In this document: piece after piece, positions 25,185 to 32,727 of the stretch
Layout of the letters: every line of letters begins with the position of its first letter
Numbering within the stretch: position 1 is the stretch's first letter
Origin: Phaeodactylibacter sp964397205
GTDB taxonomy: Bacteria; Bacteroidota; Bacteroidia; Chitinophagales; Saprospiraceae
Direction: 5' to 3'
DNA: 38,305 bases
Assembly: GCA_964397205.1 (NCBI GenBank)
Contig: CAYNIT010000012.1
Location: 1-38,305 of the forward strand
Position numbers and translations under genes: made by a program
Notes under the pieces: model-generated
What the model saw: the letters and a program-made list of their open reading frames with translations, nothing else
What the model was told of the DNA's origin: nothing
Databases searched by the model: none

Positions 25185-25682
25185 GTCAAGAAGGCCCTTC
25201 GGCAAACGCATGTATACTATTCTTTGCTCAGGGTCAAAGGAGCGCATAAAGTGCTCGTTGATGGGGATCAAGACCTGCCTTCCGTTGTAATCTACAACTG
25301 CCATGATTTGCTCCGGCAGCTCTACTACCTCCTCTATCGGGCCCACCACTCCGGCTTCTTCCTCCTGCACCGTATAGCCTATCATAGCACGGTATCCCTC
25401 CGGATCGGCCTGCTCGGGGGCTATATCGGATTCGCGCAGCAGCAGCTCTTGCCCGCTGATCGCGCGAGCGTCCTCTTTGCTGTCTACTTCCTCTAGTTTC
25501 AGGATTGGCGGTTCCTCAGACAGGATTTCCTCAACAAAAAAAGGAGCTGGCTTGCCATCTACCGGGCTGAATACGGCATCTGCAGATAGCAGAAAGGGCA
25601 GGAATTCCTCCTCCACCCGGGCTCTCAGCGCACCTGCTGTACCGTAGGGCTTGCCCAATCGTCCTATGGGGATGAGGTTCAT
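25179..25682 (-). CDS. rimM: RimM, 16S rRNA processing/30S maturation factor
   Basis: 167 aa from the ATG at 25682, the usual size. RimM binds ribosomal protein S19 and helps mature the 3' head domain of the 30S subunit. The N-terminal RimM barrel begins LIPIGRLGKPYGTAGALRAR, a clear family signature, and carries SKEDARAISGQELLLRES. The C-terminal PRC-barrel part has EVVELPEQIMAVVDYNG and VLIPINEHFMRSFD. The frame runs upstream to 25841, but those codons lie within the preceding gene. The start overlaps the stop of the upstream lipoprotein gene as ATGA (25679-25682), implying translational coupling. RimM usually sits with rpsP or trmD; here it follows mnmA and a lipoprotein gene instead. Confidence 0.95.
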   Translation of the reverse strand: MNLIPIGRLGKPYGTAGALRARVEEEFLPFLLSADAVFSPVDGKPAPFFVEEILSEEPPILKLEEVDSKEDARAISGQELLLRESDIAPEQADPEGYRAMIGYTVQEEEAGVVGPIEEVVELPEQIMAVVDYNGRQVLIPINEHFMRSFDPEQRIVYMRLPKGLLDL

Positions 25683-26518
25683 TGGTAGTCGATCAAACGT
25701 TGGTGCAGCAAGAAACCGCTGTTTGCGAAAGCGGTTGGCTCTGCGGAAAAGCAGGCCTCTTCTTCTTCGGGCTCTAGGATGTTGTTGTTGTTGAAGTCGC
25801 AGCAGAACAGGCAATCGTTGTTCAGTTCCAATACGCTCCACTGCCGCTCCACTAGCCCGATATTTGGCGCGAACCAGGCAGTCATGCTCCGGTCCTTGTT
25901 GGCGTTGTCGTTCTGCAAGTTGTCCACGCGGATGACCTGCTGAAGGCTGCTGTCCGCCAAGTCATAGGGCAAGCCGGTTTGCACTACGGCAAACTTCAGA
26001 TCTCGGAAGATATCGATGCCTTCACCACCCAGCGCGAACAGGGTTTGATCATCGAAGTAGACAGCCGGGTCCCAAGCGATTTGGAGCTCGATGGGGAAGG
26101 GCAGAACGACAATTTGAAAATGGCCCTCCTGACGTATGGCTTGGCGTTCGGTCCGGAATAGGGCAAAGGTCTCTTTGAATTGCCAGGGAAGCGTGTCGCT
26201 TTTTCGTTCGTAGCGCTCCCCCCGGAACATGAGCTCACCGGCGGCCGACCGCAGGGTGTCTACCAGCACTTCCCGCATCAGGCTGCGGCTGCTGTCCCGC
26301 CTCACACCATTTGCTGCAGGCGAGAATACTACGGAGTCCATACGGTAGGTCCAGGAGCGCCCGATTGCCAGCGGAAAATATTCGTATCCAAAATTAAGGT
26401 CCACCTGCGCCAGTTCCTGCTCATTAGAACAGGCCGGGGCTAGCAGAGCCAGCCCCAGCCAGGCAATTAGCATTCGGCATAGCAAGCGTTGCCGCATTGG
26501 GTTCAGGCGGGCCTCCAT
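25679..26518 (-). CDS. Lipoprotein of unknown function with EF-hand-like C-terminal loop
   Basis: 279 aa from the ATG at 26518, or 272 from the second ATG at 26497. An N-terminal signal (MRQRLLCRMLIAWLGLALLAPAC) with Cys near residue 30 suggests a lipoprotein, although APAC is not a perfect lipobox. The body is beta-rich (FPLAIGRSWTYRMDSVVF, MFRGERYERKSDTLPW, APNIGLVERQWSVLEL). Near the end, NDCLFCCDFNNNNILEPEEE resembles an EF-hand/dockerin-type calcium loop (D-x-N-x-N) flanked by cysteines. No family name is recognised. The gene lies 3 bases after the mnmA stop and overlaps rimM by 4, so it is the middle cistron of a tight operon. A structural or sensor role in the envelope would be a guess. 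Confidence 0.75.
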   Translation of the reverse strand: MEARLNPMRQRLLCRMLIAWLGLALLAPACSNEQELAQVDLNFGYEYFPLAIGRSWTYRMDSVVFSPAANGVRRDSSRSLMREVLVDTLRSAAGELMFRGERYERKSDTLPWQFKETFALFRTERQAIRQEGHFQIVVLPFPIELQIAWDPAVYFDDQTLFALGGEGIDIFRDLKFAVVQTGLPYDLADSSLQQVIRVDNLQNDNANKDRSMTAWFAPNIGLVERQWSVLELNNDCLFCCDFNNNNILEPEEEEACFSAEPTAFANSGFLLHQRLIDYQ

Positions 26519-26521
26519 CGC

Positions 26522-27676
26522 TTAGGCGTTTTCTGTGGTTTTGAAGGAGGGCGCCGTTTCAGCAGCCTGCCGCAGCTCATCCATAAAACTGCCGTGGATG
26601 ATGCCACCGCCGATGACATCATCGCCTTCGTAGAAAACGGCTGATTGGCCCGGAGCAACCCCGCGTACATTAGCGAAGAAATCCACTTGCACCTTGTCAG
26701 CTACTGTAGACAACTGGCTCATGGCGCCGGGATCATTGTAGCGGATTTGGGTAACTGCCTCCAACCCATCGGGGATTTGGCTGTACTTCATGGAATTGAC
26801 CTGGCCGACCAGCATGCCGTTGCGGACCAGCTCGTCCCGTTTGCCCAGCACTACGGTATTGGTTTGCGGCCGGATTTCAGTCACGTACATCGGCTCGCCG
26901 AAGGCTACGCCCAGCCCTTTGCGCTGCCCGATGGTGTAAAAGGGATAACCTTTATGTTGGCCAATAACCTCGCCTCGGGTATTGACGAAATTGCCGCCGT
27001 CGACCCGCTCTTCCAAGCCGTTGACGCGGCGCTTGAGGAATCCCCGGTAGTCATTGTCGGGCACAAAGCAGATCTCGTAGCTTTCGGCTTTTTTCGACAG
27101 ATTATCGTAGCCCCAGTCGGCAGCCATTTGCCGGACTTCCGGTTTGGTGTAGGGGCCGAGGGGGAACCGGCTGCGGGCCATGCATTCCTGGCTGAGCCCC
27201 CAGAGCACGTAGGATTGGTCCTTGTGCCGGTCTACAGCTTTAGAAATGTAGCGCCGGCCGTGCTGCTCGTTGATGATGGCGTAGTGCCCGGTGGCGATGA
27301 ACTCACAGTCGAGCGCATCCGCCCGTTTGAGCAACGCGTTCCATTTGATGTGCGTGTTGCACAGCACACAGGGGTTGGGCGTGCGGCCAGCGAGGTATTC
27401 CTCCACAAAATTGTCGATGACGTAGTCGCCAAACTCGTCGCGTATATCTATAATGAAGTGGTGGAAGCCCATATCAACTGATACTTGCCGGGCATCGTTG
27501 ATGGAATCGAGGCTGCAGCAGCCTGTTTCCTTTTTGGAGCCGCCTGAATTGGCGTAGTCCCAGGTTTTCATGGTTATGCCTACCACTTCGTAGCCTTGGT
27601 CGTGCAGCATCATAGCCGTAACGGTGCTGTCAATGCCTCCGCTCATGGCTACCAGAACTCTTCCGTGCTTACTCAT
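26522..27676 (-). CDS. mnmA: MnmA, tRNA-specific 2-thiouridylase
   Basis: 384 aa. MnmA adenylates U34 of Lys, Glu and Gln tRNAs and replaces its 2-oxygen with sulfur. The PP-loop AMSGGIDST (10-18) binds ATP; the two catalytic cysteines are Cys103 (TPNPCVLCN) and Cys203 (YEICFVP), matching the E. coli pair. IGQRKGLGVAFGEPMYV marks the central domain, and AVFYEGDDVIGGGII the C-terminal barrel. I chose the ATG at 27676. A GTG at 27697 would add 7 residues, but a promoter box (27699-27706) puts the transcript start near 27692, inside that extension. It is first gene of an operon with a lipoprotein gene and rimM. Confidence 0.97.
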   Translation of the reverse strand: MSKHGRVLVAMSGGIDSTVTAMMLHDQGYEVVGITMKTWDYANSGGSKKETGCCSLDSINDARQVSVDMGFHHFIIDIRDEFGDYVIDNFVEEYLAGRTPNPCVLCNTHIKWNALLKRADALDCEFIATGHYAIINEQHGRRYISKAVDRHKDQSYVLWGLSQECMARSRFPLGPYTKPEVRQMAADWGYDNLSKKAESYEICFVPDNDYRGFLKRRVNGLEERVDGGNFVNTRGEVIGQHKGYPFYTIGQRKGLGVAFGEPMYVTEIRPQTNTVVLGKRDELVRNGMLVGQVNSMKYSQIPDGLEAVTQIRYNDPGAMSQLSTVADKVQVDFFANVRGVAPGQSAVFYEGDDVIGGGIIHGSFMDELRQAAETAPSFKTTENA

Positions 27677-27698
27677 TTTCTGCTCTAGATTTGACACA

Positions 27699-27731
27699 CA
27701 AAGCTACAAAATTGGTGTGCGAATAGTTCAA
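27699..27731 (-). promoter_or_regulatory. Promoter of the mnmA operon
   Basis: Minus-strand -7 box TAGCTTTG (27706 to 27699) with a -33 TTG (27731 to 27729) and a 22-base spacer, close to the Bacteroidota consensus. Predicted transcript start is about 27692, leaving a leader of about 16 bases before the ATG at 27676 and excluding the GTG at 27697 as start. Confidence 0.65.
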
Positions 27732-27746
27732 TCCTTTGCCCCTATT

Positions 27747-27769
27747 GCACTTTGGGGAGGCAAAAGTGC
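27747..27769. promoter_or_regulatory. Inverted repeat between mnmA and rlpA promoters
   Basis: Perfect 7-base arms GCACTTT (27747-27753) and AAAGTGC (27763-27769) with a 9-base spacer, between the two divergent promoters. It may be an operator; no U-tract of terminator quality follows on either strand. Confidence 0.35.
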
Positions 27770-27793
27770 GTTAGGAAAACTAGGAATTATCTT

Positions 27794-27801
27794 TATATTT
27801 G
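27794..27801 (+). promoter_or_regulatory. Bacteroidota-type -7 box of rlpA
   Basis: Plus-strand TATATTTG (exact TAnnTTTG), 44 bases upstream of the rlpA ATG. At the -33 distance the sequence is GTTAGG, a poor match to TTG. Confidence 0.6.
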
Positions 27802-27845
27802 ATTCGGCGGACCCTATTGCCAGCCTTCCAAAAAACAGAAACACC

Positions 27846-28787
27846 ATGAGAAAATTACTCGCATCATCCCTCTGCGCCTTGTTGTTCCTTTCTTTCTCTT
27901 CCGTGGCTTTAGCCCAGGATGAGGAGGAGTTCGGCATGGCTTCTTACTACCACGAAAGCTTCCACGGCAACGAAACGGCCTACGGGGTGGAGTACGACAA
28001 GAACAAGCTCACGGCGGCCCACCGTCTGCACCCCTACGGCACCCGTTTGCGCGTCACCCGCCTCGACAACAAAAAGTCGGTGGTGGTTAAAGTGACCGAT
28101 AAGGGGCCGTACGTTCGCGGCCGCATCATTGACTTGTCTAAGGCGGCTGCCGAGCGCATCGGGCTGCTCGAAGACGGGGTGACGGAAGTCAAAGTCGAAG
28201 TGCTCGAGAGAGGGGAATCCCGCAGCCGCAGTTCGGTATCTGAGAGCCGCAGCAGCCGGCAGGGCAGCGACGAGCGGCCGGAGTCCTACGAACCCAGGGA
28301 AAGCCAGCGGATCACCCGGGAGGATGAGCAGCGCTCTGCCGAACGGGCAGCCCGGCGGGAAGCAGCGGAACAGCGGGAAGAGGCCCAGGCATCCAAGGCG
28401 GAAAAATCCGAGAGCGAGCCCGGCGAGCGCCGGGCGGATACTCAGGAAAAAGGCGGTGCAGCCGTCCGCCTCGTGAGCAAAAATTACCAGAAGTACGGCT
28501 TGTATAAAATTGCTCTGAAGAAACCCAACCCCCAGGGCTACGCTGTACAGGTGGCTTCGCTGACCAACTACGAGAACGTATTCCAACAGGTAGCCGACTT
28601 GCAGAGCAAATGGTTTGACAACATCCTCATCAGTATTGAAGAGGGCCGTATTGCTCCCACTTACAAAATAATGCTCGGGCCATTCAAGGAGGAAGCCGCT
28701 GCATTGAACTACCGTAAAAACCTCCTCAAGAAGCACAAGATCAAAGGTTTCGTAGTCGACTTGTCCACCATCAAGTTTACCCGGTAG
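27846..28787 (+). CDS. rlpA: RlpA-like septal lytic transglycosylase with SPOR domain
   Basis: 313 aa with a signal peptide (1-23, ending VALAQ). RlpA cleaves glycan strands lacking peptide stems at division sites. The double-psi beta-barrel (about 28-115) shows the family sequence: GMASYYHESFHGNETAYG, LTAAHRLHPYGTRLRVT, VTDKGPYVRGRIIDLSKAAA, with the Asp before KGP matching the conserved catalytic Asp. A long Arg/Glu/Ser-rich linker follows (about 118-210), unusually charged. The C-terminal SPOR domain (about 230-313; GYAVQVASLTNYENV, YKIMLGPFKEEAAA) should bind denuded peptidoglycan at the septum. The ATG at 27846 starts the signal peptide; the upstream open frame is promoter DNA. Transcribed alone, divergent from mnmA. 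Confidence 0.92.
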   Translation: MRKLLASSLCALLFLSFSSVALAQDEEEFGMASYYHESFHGNETAYGVEYDKNKLTAAHRLHPYGTRLRVTRLDNKKSVVVKVTDKGPYVRGRIIDLSKAAAERIGLLEDGVTEVKVEVLERGESRSRSSVSESRSSRQGSDERPESYEPRESQRITREDEQRSAERAARREAAEQREEAQASKAEKSESEPGERRADTQEKGGAAVRLVSKNYQKYGLYKIALKKPNPQGYAVQVASLTNYENVFQQVADLQSKWFDNILISIEEGRIAPTYKIMLGPFKEEAAALNYRKNLLKKHKIKGFVVDLSTIKFTR

Positions 28788-28798
28788 CGGCTATGCTG

Positions 28799-28810
28799 CG
28801 CTGGCCAGCG
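28799..28810. other. Palindrome between convergent genes
   Basis: CGCTGGCCAGCG is a perfect 12-base palindrome in the 39-base gap between the ends of rlpA and the cohesin-domain gene. It could be a weak shared 3'-end hairpin; there is no U-tract. Confidence 0.25.
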
Positions 28811-28826
28811 GATGAGGGCTCCATCT

Positions 28827-29450
28827 TTACTGAATCGTAACGGTTCCGGCGCGCGGTTTCAGTTCCTGGATTTCCTCCTTGATGGTGACTACTTCAAAGG
28901 GAGTGGGTTCTTCAACCAGCGTGATTTGGCTTTGCTGCCCGGACGAGCCGATGGCCTCAAAACAGATGGCGTAGACCGTGCTGCCGTCTTCCAGGCTGAT
29001 GCCTTGCAAGCTTTGGTCGATCCAGACGAAAGGCAGCAAGCCTTCAGCAGCCCTCGGCAATCCGAAATTTTGCTGGCTGAGGCGGGGCAAGCCGAAGTCC
29101 TTGACTGATTTGAATTTCAGCACCTCAGGATCCCATTTGATGGTGTACTGATTGGAAAGCAGCCGTGTAAACCCTTTAGCCTGAACGGGCACGCAGACTT
29201 CCGCGCCCTGGTCAACGCTGCGGTCGGCAAATTGGAGTTCCAGCGTCTCGCCGTTTAGGGAGGGGCGCTGGCCATTGGCCTGTTTTGCTGGGTCTTCTTC
29301 TGCTTGTCCCTGGCCAACGGAGCTTTGCTCTTCGGCTTTTGCCATTTGAGCGGTTTCGGCATTCTGAGCGGTACCTGAACCGGCATCATCGTTTTGGCAA
29401 GCCAGGGCGAGCAAGGCTGTTCCCATCAGGATTAAGGTCATTCTTTTCAT
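28827..29450 (-). CDS. Lipoprotein with cohesin-like domain
   Basis: 207 aa from the ATG at 29450. A lipoprotein signal MKRMTLILMGTALLALAC puts the lipidated Cys at 18. A low-complexity Gln/Glu/Ala linker follows (about 19-65), then one beta-sandwich domain (about 68-207) with cohesin-like features: LELQFADRSVDQGAEVCVPV, YTIKWDPEVLKFKSVKDFGL, and VYAICFEAIG. Two cysteines in the domain (VCV and ICF) may pair. Such domains mediate surface protein contacts in many Bacteroidota without cellulosomes. The frame is open further upstream, but a promoter box at 29468-29475 and the signal peptide fix this start. Divergent from the OmpA gene at 29584. Partner unknown; no dockerin protein is evident, although the 25679-26518 lipoprotein has a loosely dockerin-like loop. 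Confidence 0.82.
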   Translation of the reverse strand: MKRMTLILMGTALLALACQNDDAGSGTAQNAETAQMAKAEEQSSVGQGQAEEDPAKQANGQRPSLNGETLELQFADRSVDQGAEVCVPVQAKGFTRLLSNQYTIKWDPEVLKFKSVKDFGLPRLSQQNFGLPRAAEGLLPFVWIDQSLQGISLEDGSTVYAICFEAIGSSGQQSQITLVEEPTPFEVVTIKEEIQELKPRAGTVTIQ

Positions 29451-29467
29451 ACGGGCATTTTTGCCCT

Positions 29468-29475
29468 CAAAGGTA
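29468..29475 (-). promoter_or_regulatory. -7 box of the cohesin-domain gene
   Basis: Minus-strand TACCTTTG (exact TAnnTTTG), 18 bases before the ATG at 29450. The very short leader supports that ATG as start. Confidence 0.5.
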
Positions 29476-29512
29476 AAGAACTGCTGGAAAATAAAGGCCT
29501 CGGCGAGCCTCA

Positions 29513-29545
29513 TTGTAAAGAAACTGATCATTTGTGTTAAATTTG
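29513..29545 (+). promoter_or_regulatory. Promoter of the OmpA-like gene
   Basis: Plus-strand TAAATTTG (29538-29545, exact TAnnTTTG) with TTG at 29513-29515 (22-base spacer), the same geometry as the mnmA promoter. It lies about 38 bases before the ATG at 29584. Confidence 0.62.
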
Positions 29546-29583
29546 TTCTCATCAACCTGGCAACCCAAAATACGAATGCCGAT

Positions 29584-30570
29584 ATGAAATACATTTTTCC
29601 GATCCTTATCCTGGCGCTCGCGCTGTCCAGCTGCGTATCCAAAAAGGCTTATCAGGAACTGGAGGATGAAAAGGCCTACTACAAAAAAGAAGCCGAGACT
29701 GCTGATTCGCTCCGCAACGTGTACAACGATTTGGCAGAAGAGAAGCGGCAACTCGAGATAGAAATCCGCAACACGCGCATGGAGCTGGAGGAGTACGCGG
29801 TCACCAATAAAAACCTTTACCGCAGTTATCAGGACGCGCTCGACCGGCTGGAACGCACTACGGAGGAGCGCAACGAACTGGATGAGACGGTTTCTTACGA
29901 AAAGGTGAACATGCAGCAGCAATTGTCCGAACAACAGCGCTCGCTCGATGGCAATCGGGAGCGGATGGAAAGCCTGGAGTACGAACTCTACCAGAAAGAC
30001 AACCGCCTTACCGCCATGGAGTACGATTACACCGCTATGCGGGGGGACATACGCGATAAGAACATCCGTATTCAGGAGCTCGAAGAAATGCTGCGCCTCA
30101 AAGAGGGGAGCATGCGCACCGTACGGGCTGACCTGGACGATGTGGTTGCTCAGTTTTCAGCTGGCGACCTAAGCGTGGAGGAGCGCGGCGGCAAATTGTA
30201 CGTTTCCCTGAGTTCCGATTTGATTTTCCCCAGCGGCAGCACCAATATTAATGCCGAGGGCCGCCGCGCGGTGCGGCAGCTAGCGGAGGCTCTGAAGAAT
30301 AATCCGGACATCGATATCCTGGTAGAGGGGCATACAGATTCTCAGGGCAGTGCTCTGATGAACTGGAAGCTGAGCGTGGACCGCGCGGTAGCGGTGACAG
30401 ACATTCTTACCGATTACGGTCTTAACCCAGAACGCATCACTGCCGCTGGCCGGGGCGAGTACATGCCGGTTGCGTCCAATCAAACCGCTGAGGGCCGCGC
30501 TCGAAACCGCCGAACCGAAATCGTCATTTCTCCAAAGCTGGATGAAATCTACGATCTGCTCAGCAATTAA
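29584..30570 (+). CDS. OmpA-family lipoprotein with long coiled coil
   Basis: 328 aa from the ATG at 29584. The signal MKYIFPILILALALSSC is a lipoprotein type with Cys17. Residues about 20-185 form an almost unbroken coiled coil rich in Glu, Arg and Leu (YQELEDEKAYYKKEAET, LEIEIRNTRMELEEY). The C-terminal OmpA domain (about 205-320) contains LIFPSGSTNINAEG and the peptidoglycan-binding pattern VEGHTDSQG, then NWKLSVDRAVAV and RARNRRTEI. It should anchor the outer membrane to the wall with the coil as a spacer. The start choice follows the signal peptide and a promoter ending at 29545. The M43 protease gene follows after 11 bases on the same strand, so the two are likely co-transcribed. Confidence 0.92.
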   Translation: MKYIFPILILALALSSCVSKKAYQELEDEKAYYKKEAETADSLRNVYNDLAEEKRQLEIEIRNTRMELEEYAVTNKNLYRSYQDALDRLERTTEERNELDETVSYEKVNMQQQLSEQQRSLDGNRERMESLEYELYQKDNRLTAMEYDYTAMRGDIRDKNIRIQELEEMLRLKEGSMRTVRADLDDVVAQFSAGDLSVEERGGKLYVSLSSDLIFPSGSTNINAEGRRAVRQLAEALKNNPDIDILVEGHTDSQGSALMNWKLSVDRAVAVTDILTDYGLNPERITAAGRGEYMPVASNQTAEGRARNRRTEIVISPKLDEIYDLLSN

Positions 30571-30581
30571 CATCCTGCTGC

Positions 30582-31727
30582 ATGAGAATGGCGCTGTTGT
30601 TCTGCCTTGCCTTGCTTGCCTCGCACGCTTCCGCTCAGGAACGCTGCGGGCTTCGTCACCAACCTACGCCTTTGCCGCCGCCTCCGGCATTGCAGCTGCG
30701 CAGCCCGCTTACCTTGCCGGTGGTTGTGCACATCGTCTGGCATACTGCGGAGGAAAACCTTTCCGAAGCACAGGTCCGTTCGCAGATTGAGGTGCTCAAC
30801 GAAGATTTCCGCCGCCTGAATGTGGAGGTGCCGGAAGTGCACCCGCTTTTCGATGACTTAGCCGCGGACACCGAAATCGAATTTTGCCTGACCGCCATTA
30901 CCCGGACTCCGACTCCGGTCGACGGCATCACCAATGCTTTTCAGGGCGGGCGGCGGCGCGTTTGCCATACGGATCTAGGGGGCAGAGATGCTATTGACCC
31001 CGACCACTACATCAACATCTGGGTGGCCGGGCGCAGCGATGGCGTACTGGGCAGTGCTACTTTCCCGGAGGAAGGCCAAGACAACCCCTTGGAGGACGGC
31101 CTGTTCATCCGGCCCGATGTTTTTGGCAAGATGGGAAGCGTATCCGCGCCCTACGATCGCGGGCGGACTTGCACCCACGAAATGGGGCACTATTTCAACC
31201 TGCAGCACCTCTGGGGGGCGGGCAACGACAACCTTGAGTGCGAAAAGGACGATGGCATCGCCGATACTCCCCGCCAAGCTTCCAATTACCGCAACACCTG
31301 CCCAAGTGCCCCCTTGCCTTCCTGCGGCTCTCCCGACATGTTCATGAATTTTATGAATTATACCGATGATGCCTGCATGGCGCTCTTTACTCCCGGGCAG
31401 AAGCTGGCGATGCATGCTGCTATTGCAACTTACCGCAGTACTTTGCTGCAGGGCAGCTGCGATCCGGTGAAAGCCGCAGAAGCAGCGGCAGCGCCGGCGC
31501 TGCCCCGTCTGCTCGGCAATCCGGTAGCCGCAGAAGCCCGCCTGGATCTGCCAGCGCCCTGCCAGCTGGCTGTTTTTGATGCTGCCGGGCGTTCCGTAAT
31601 GCCCGCCCGGAAATTTCCCGCCGGGCTTGCCCGCCTGCATGTGGAGGATTGGGATGCAGGCGTTTATTATATAAAAATCCGTCATGGGGCGCATTTGCAT
31701 TTCAAAAAGCTTATTATTGCCCAGTAG
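30582..31727 (+). CDS. Secreted M43-type zinc metalloprotease with T9SS type A sorting domain
   Basis: 381 aa; signal peptide about 1-19 (ending SHASAQ). The protease core has the elongated zinc motif HEMGHYFNLQH (His199, Glu200, His203, His209) of the pappalysin/cytophagalysin family M43, preceded by INIWVAGRSDGVLGSATFP and followed by the Met-turn region FMNYTDDACMALFTPGQ. Cysteines around the site (RTCTHE, LECEK, NTCPS, PSCGS, DACM) suggest disulfides. From about residue 305 a short C-terminal domain reads LGNPVAAEARLDLP, LAVFDAAGRSV, GVYYIKIR and ends KLIIAQ, the type A sorting signal, so it should be exported by the T9SS. An N-terminal propeptide is not obvious. It lies 11 bases after the OmpA lipoprotein gene. 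Confidence 0.93.
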   Translation: MRMALLFCLALLASHASAQERCGLRHQPTPLPPPPALQLRSPLTLPVVVHIVWHTAEENLSEAQVRSQIEVLNEDFRRLNVEVPEVHPLFDDLAADTEIEFCLTAITRTPTPVDGITNAFQGGRRRVCHTDLGGRDAIDPDHYINIWVAGRSDGVLGSATFPEEGQDNPLEDGLFIRPDVFGKMGSVSAPYDRGRTCTHEMGHYFNLQHLWGAGNDNLECEKDDGIADTPRQASNYRNTCPSAPLPSCGSPDMFMNFMNYTDDACMALFTPGQKLAMHAAIATYRSTLLQGSCDPVKAAEAAAAPALPRLLGNPVAAEARLDLPAPCQLAVFDAAGRSVMPARKFPAGLARLHVEDWDAGVYYIKIRHGAHLHFKKLIIAQ

Positions 31728-31863
31728 ATGGCTTCGCGTTTGGAGAATGGAACTTTCTTCAGACTGTAACCATTCCGCTTTCGTGTATTATGCGGTTGTG
31801 AAGGAGCAAAACCTCCAACCCCGGAACAGTACAATCCACAGCTTAAACCAAACCTTGTTCCTG

Positions 31864-32697
31864 ATGAGTATTAATCATCTTGTACCCCCCAGGATACTGG
31901 GCTTCCTCCTGTTTGTTTTAACGGCAAATTCCCTGTTGACCAACTGCGGCTCCACCGCCAATGTTGAGCTCAGCCGGCTTGACCCGCTCATTGAAATGAG
32001 CAAAGGGCCCTGTTACGGGCGCTGCCCGGTATTTACCTTGACGGTTTATGAAAATGGCATCGCCAGCTACGAAGGCGAGCGCTATACTGACCGCTTAGGC
32101 ACTTACGTGAAAAAGCTTGAAAAGGGCGAGATGCAGCGTTTGCTCGGTGAGTTTAAGCGCGCCAATATTTGGCAATTCCGCGACAGTTACCGAGGGCGGA
32201 TACCGGATATGCAGAGTGTTACGATCACGTATCGCGAAGGCGGCAAAAAGAAGTCAGTGACCGGTAAAGAGATCCGGCCCAATGCCATCAAGTGGCTGGA
32301 GACCCAGCTCGACCGCATCGCTCAGTCCAAGGGCTGGATACTCAAAGAAGCACCGCAAGATAATGTGCCGGATTACCTCATACCAGATGAACTGCTGGTG
32401 GAGTTGGAGCAGGGGATAGCCCCGGAAGACTGGGCTAAGAAGTATTCCCAGGCGGACATGCTCTTCGAGCGCCCTCTCAATGATTCCGGCTACTGGATTT
32501 TCTCCTACAACGACGAACTGATGACACCAGAGCAGATGCTGGAGCAGGTGCGAACGGATCCGGAGGTGATCAGCGCTGAGTTCAACAAGCGCATCTACGA
32601 CAACATGAATGAAGAAGAAGCAGAGAACGAAAATGATCCAGCTGTTTCGCCCGCCGATGCAAAAAAAAATAGCAAATCCAAGGACCAACAGCGGTAA
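31864..32697 (+). CDS. DUF6438-domain lipoprotein of unknown function
   Basis: 277 aa from the ATG at 31864. Residues 1-25 form a hydrophobic signal ending SLLTNC; an Asn before the Cys is atypical but tolerated in some Bacteroidota lipoproteins (inference). The domain after it (about 35-150) has the DUF6438 pattern: KGPCYGRCPVFTLTVYENGIASYEGE, in which two cysteines frame GR, then LGEFKRANIWQFRDSY. The C-terminal half contains VPDYLIPDELLVELEQG and ends in an acidic and Lys-rich tail (about 250-277). The frame is open upstream to 31684, but that part shows no signal and lies in the leader. It follows the protease gene by 136 bases and converges on the channel gene with a 30-base gap. Confidence 0.8.
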   Translation: MSINHLVPPRILGFLLFVLTANSLLTNCGSTANVELSRLDPLIEMSKGPCYGRCPVFTLTVYENGIASYEGERYTDRLGTYVKKLEKGEMQRLLGEFKRANIWQFRDSYRGRIPDMQSVTITYREGGKKKSVTGKEIRPNAIKWLETQLDRIAQSKGWILKEAPQDNVPDYLIPDELLVELEQGIAPEDWAKKYSQADMLFERPLNDSGYWIFSYNDELMTPEQMLEQVRTDPEVISAEFNKRIYDNMNEEEAENENDPAVSPADAKKNSKSKDQQR

Positions 32698-32727
32698 AGC
32701 TGCTTGTGGCCCGCCCAAAACAGCAGT

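Noticed and set aside
27677..27697. GTG start of mnmA
   Set aside because: The promoter at 27699-27731 puts the transcript start inside this extension, and the family starts just before the PP-loop as with the ATG at 27676.
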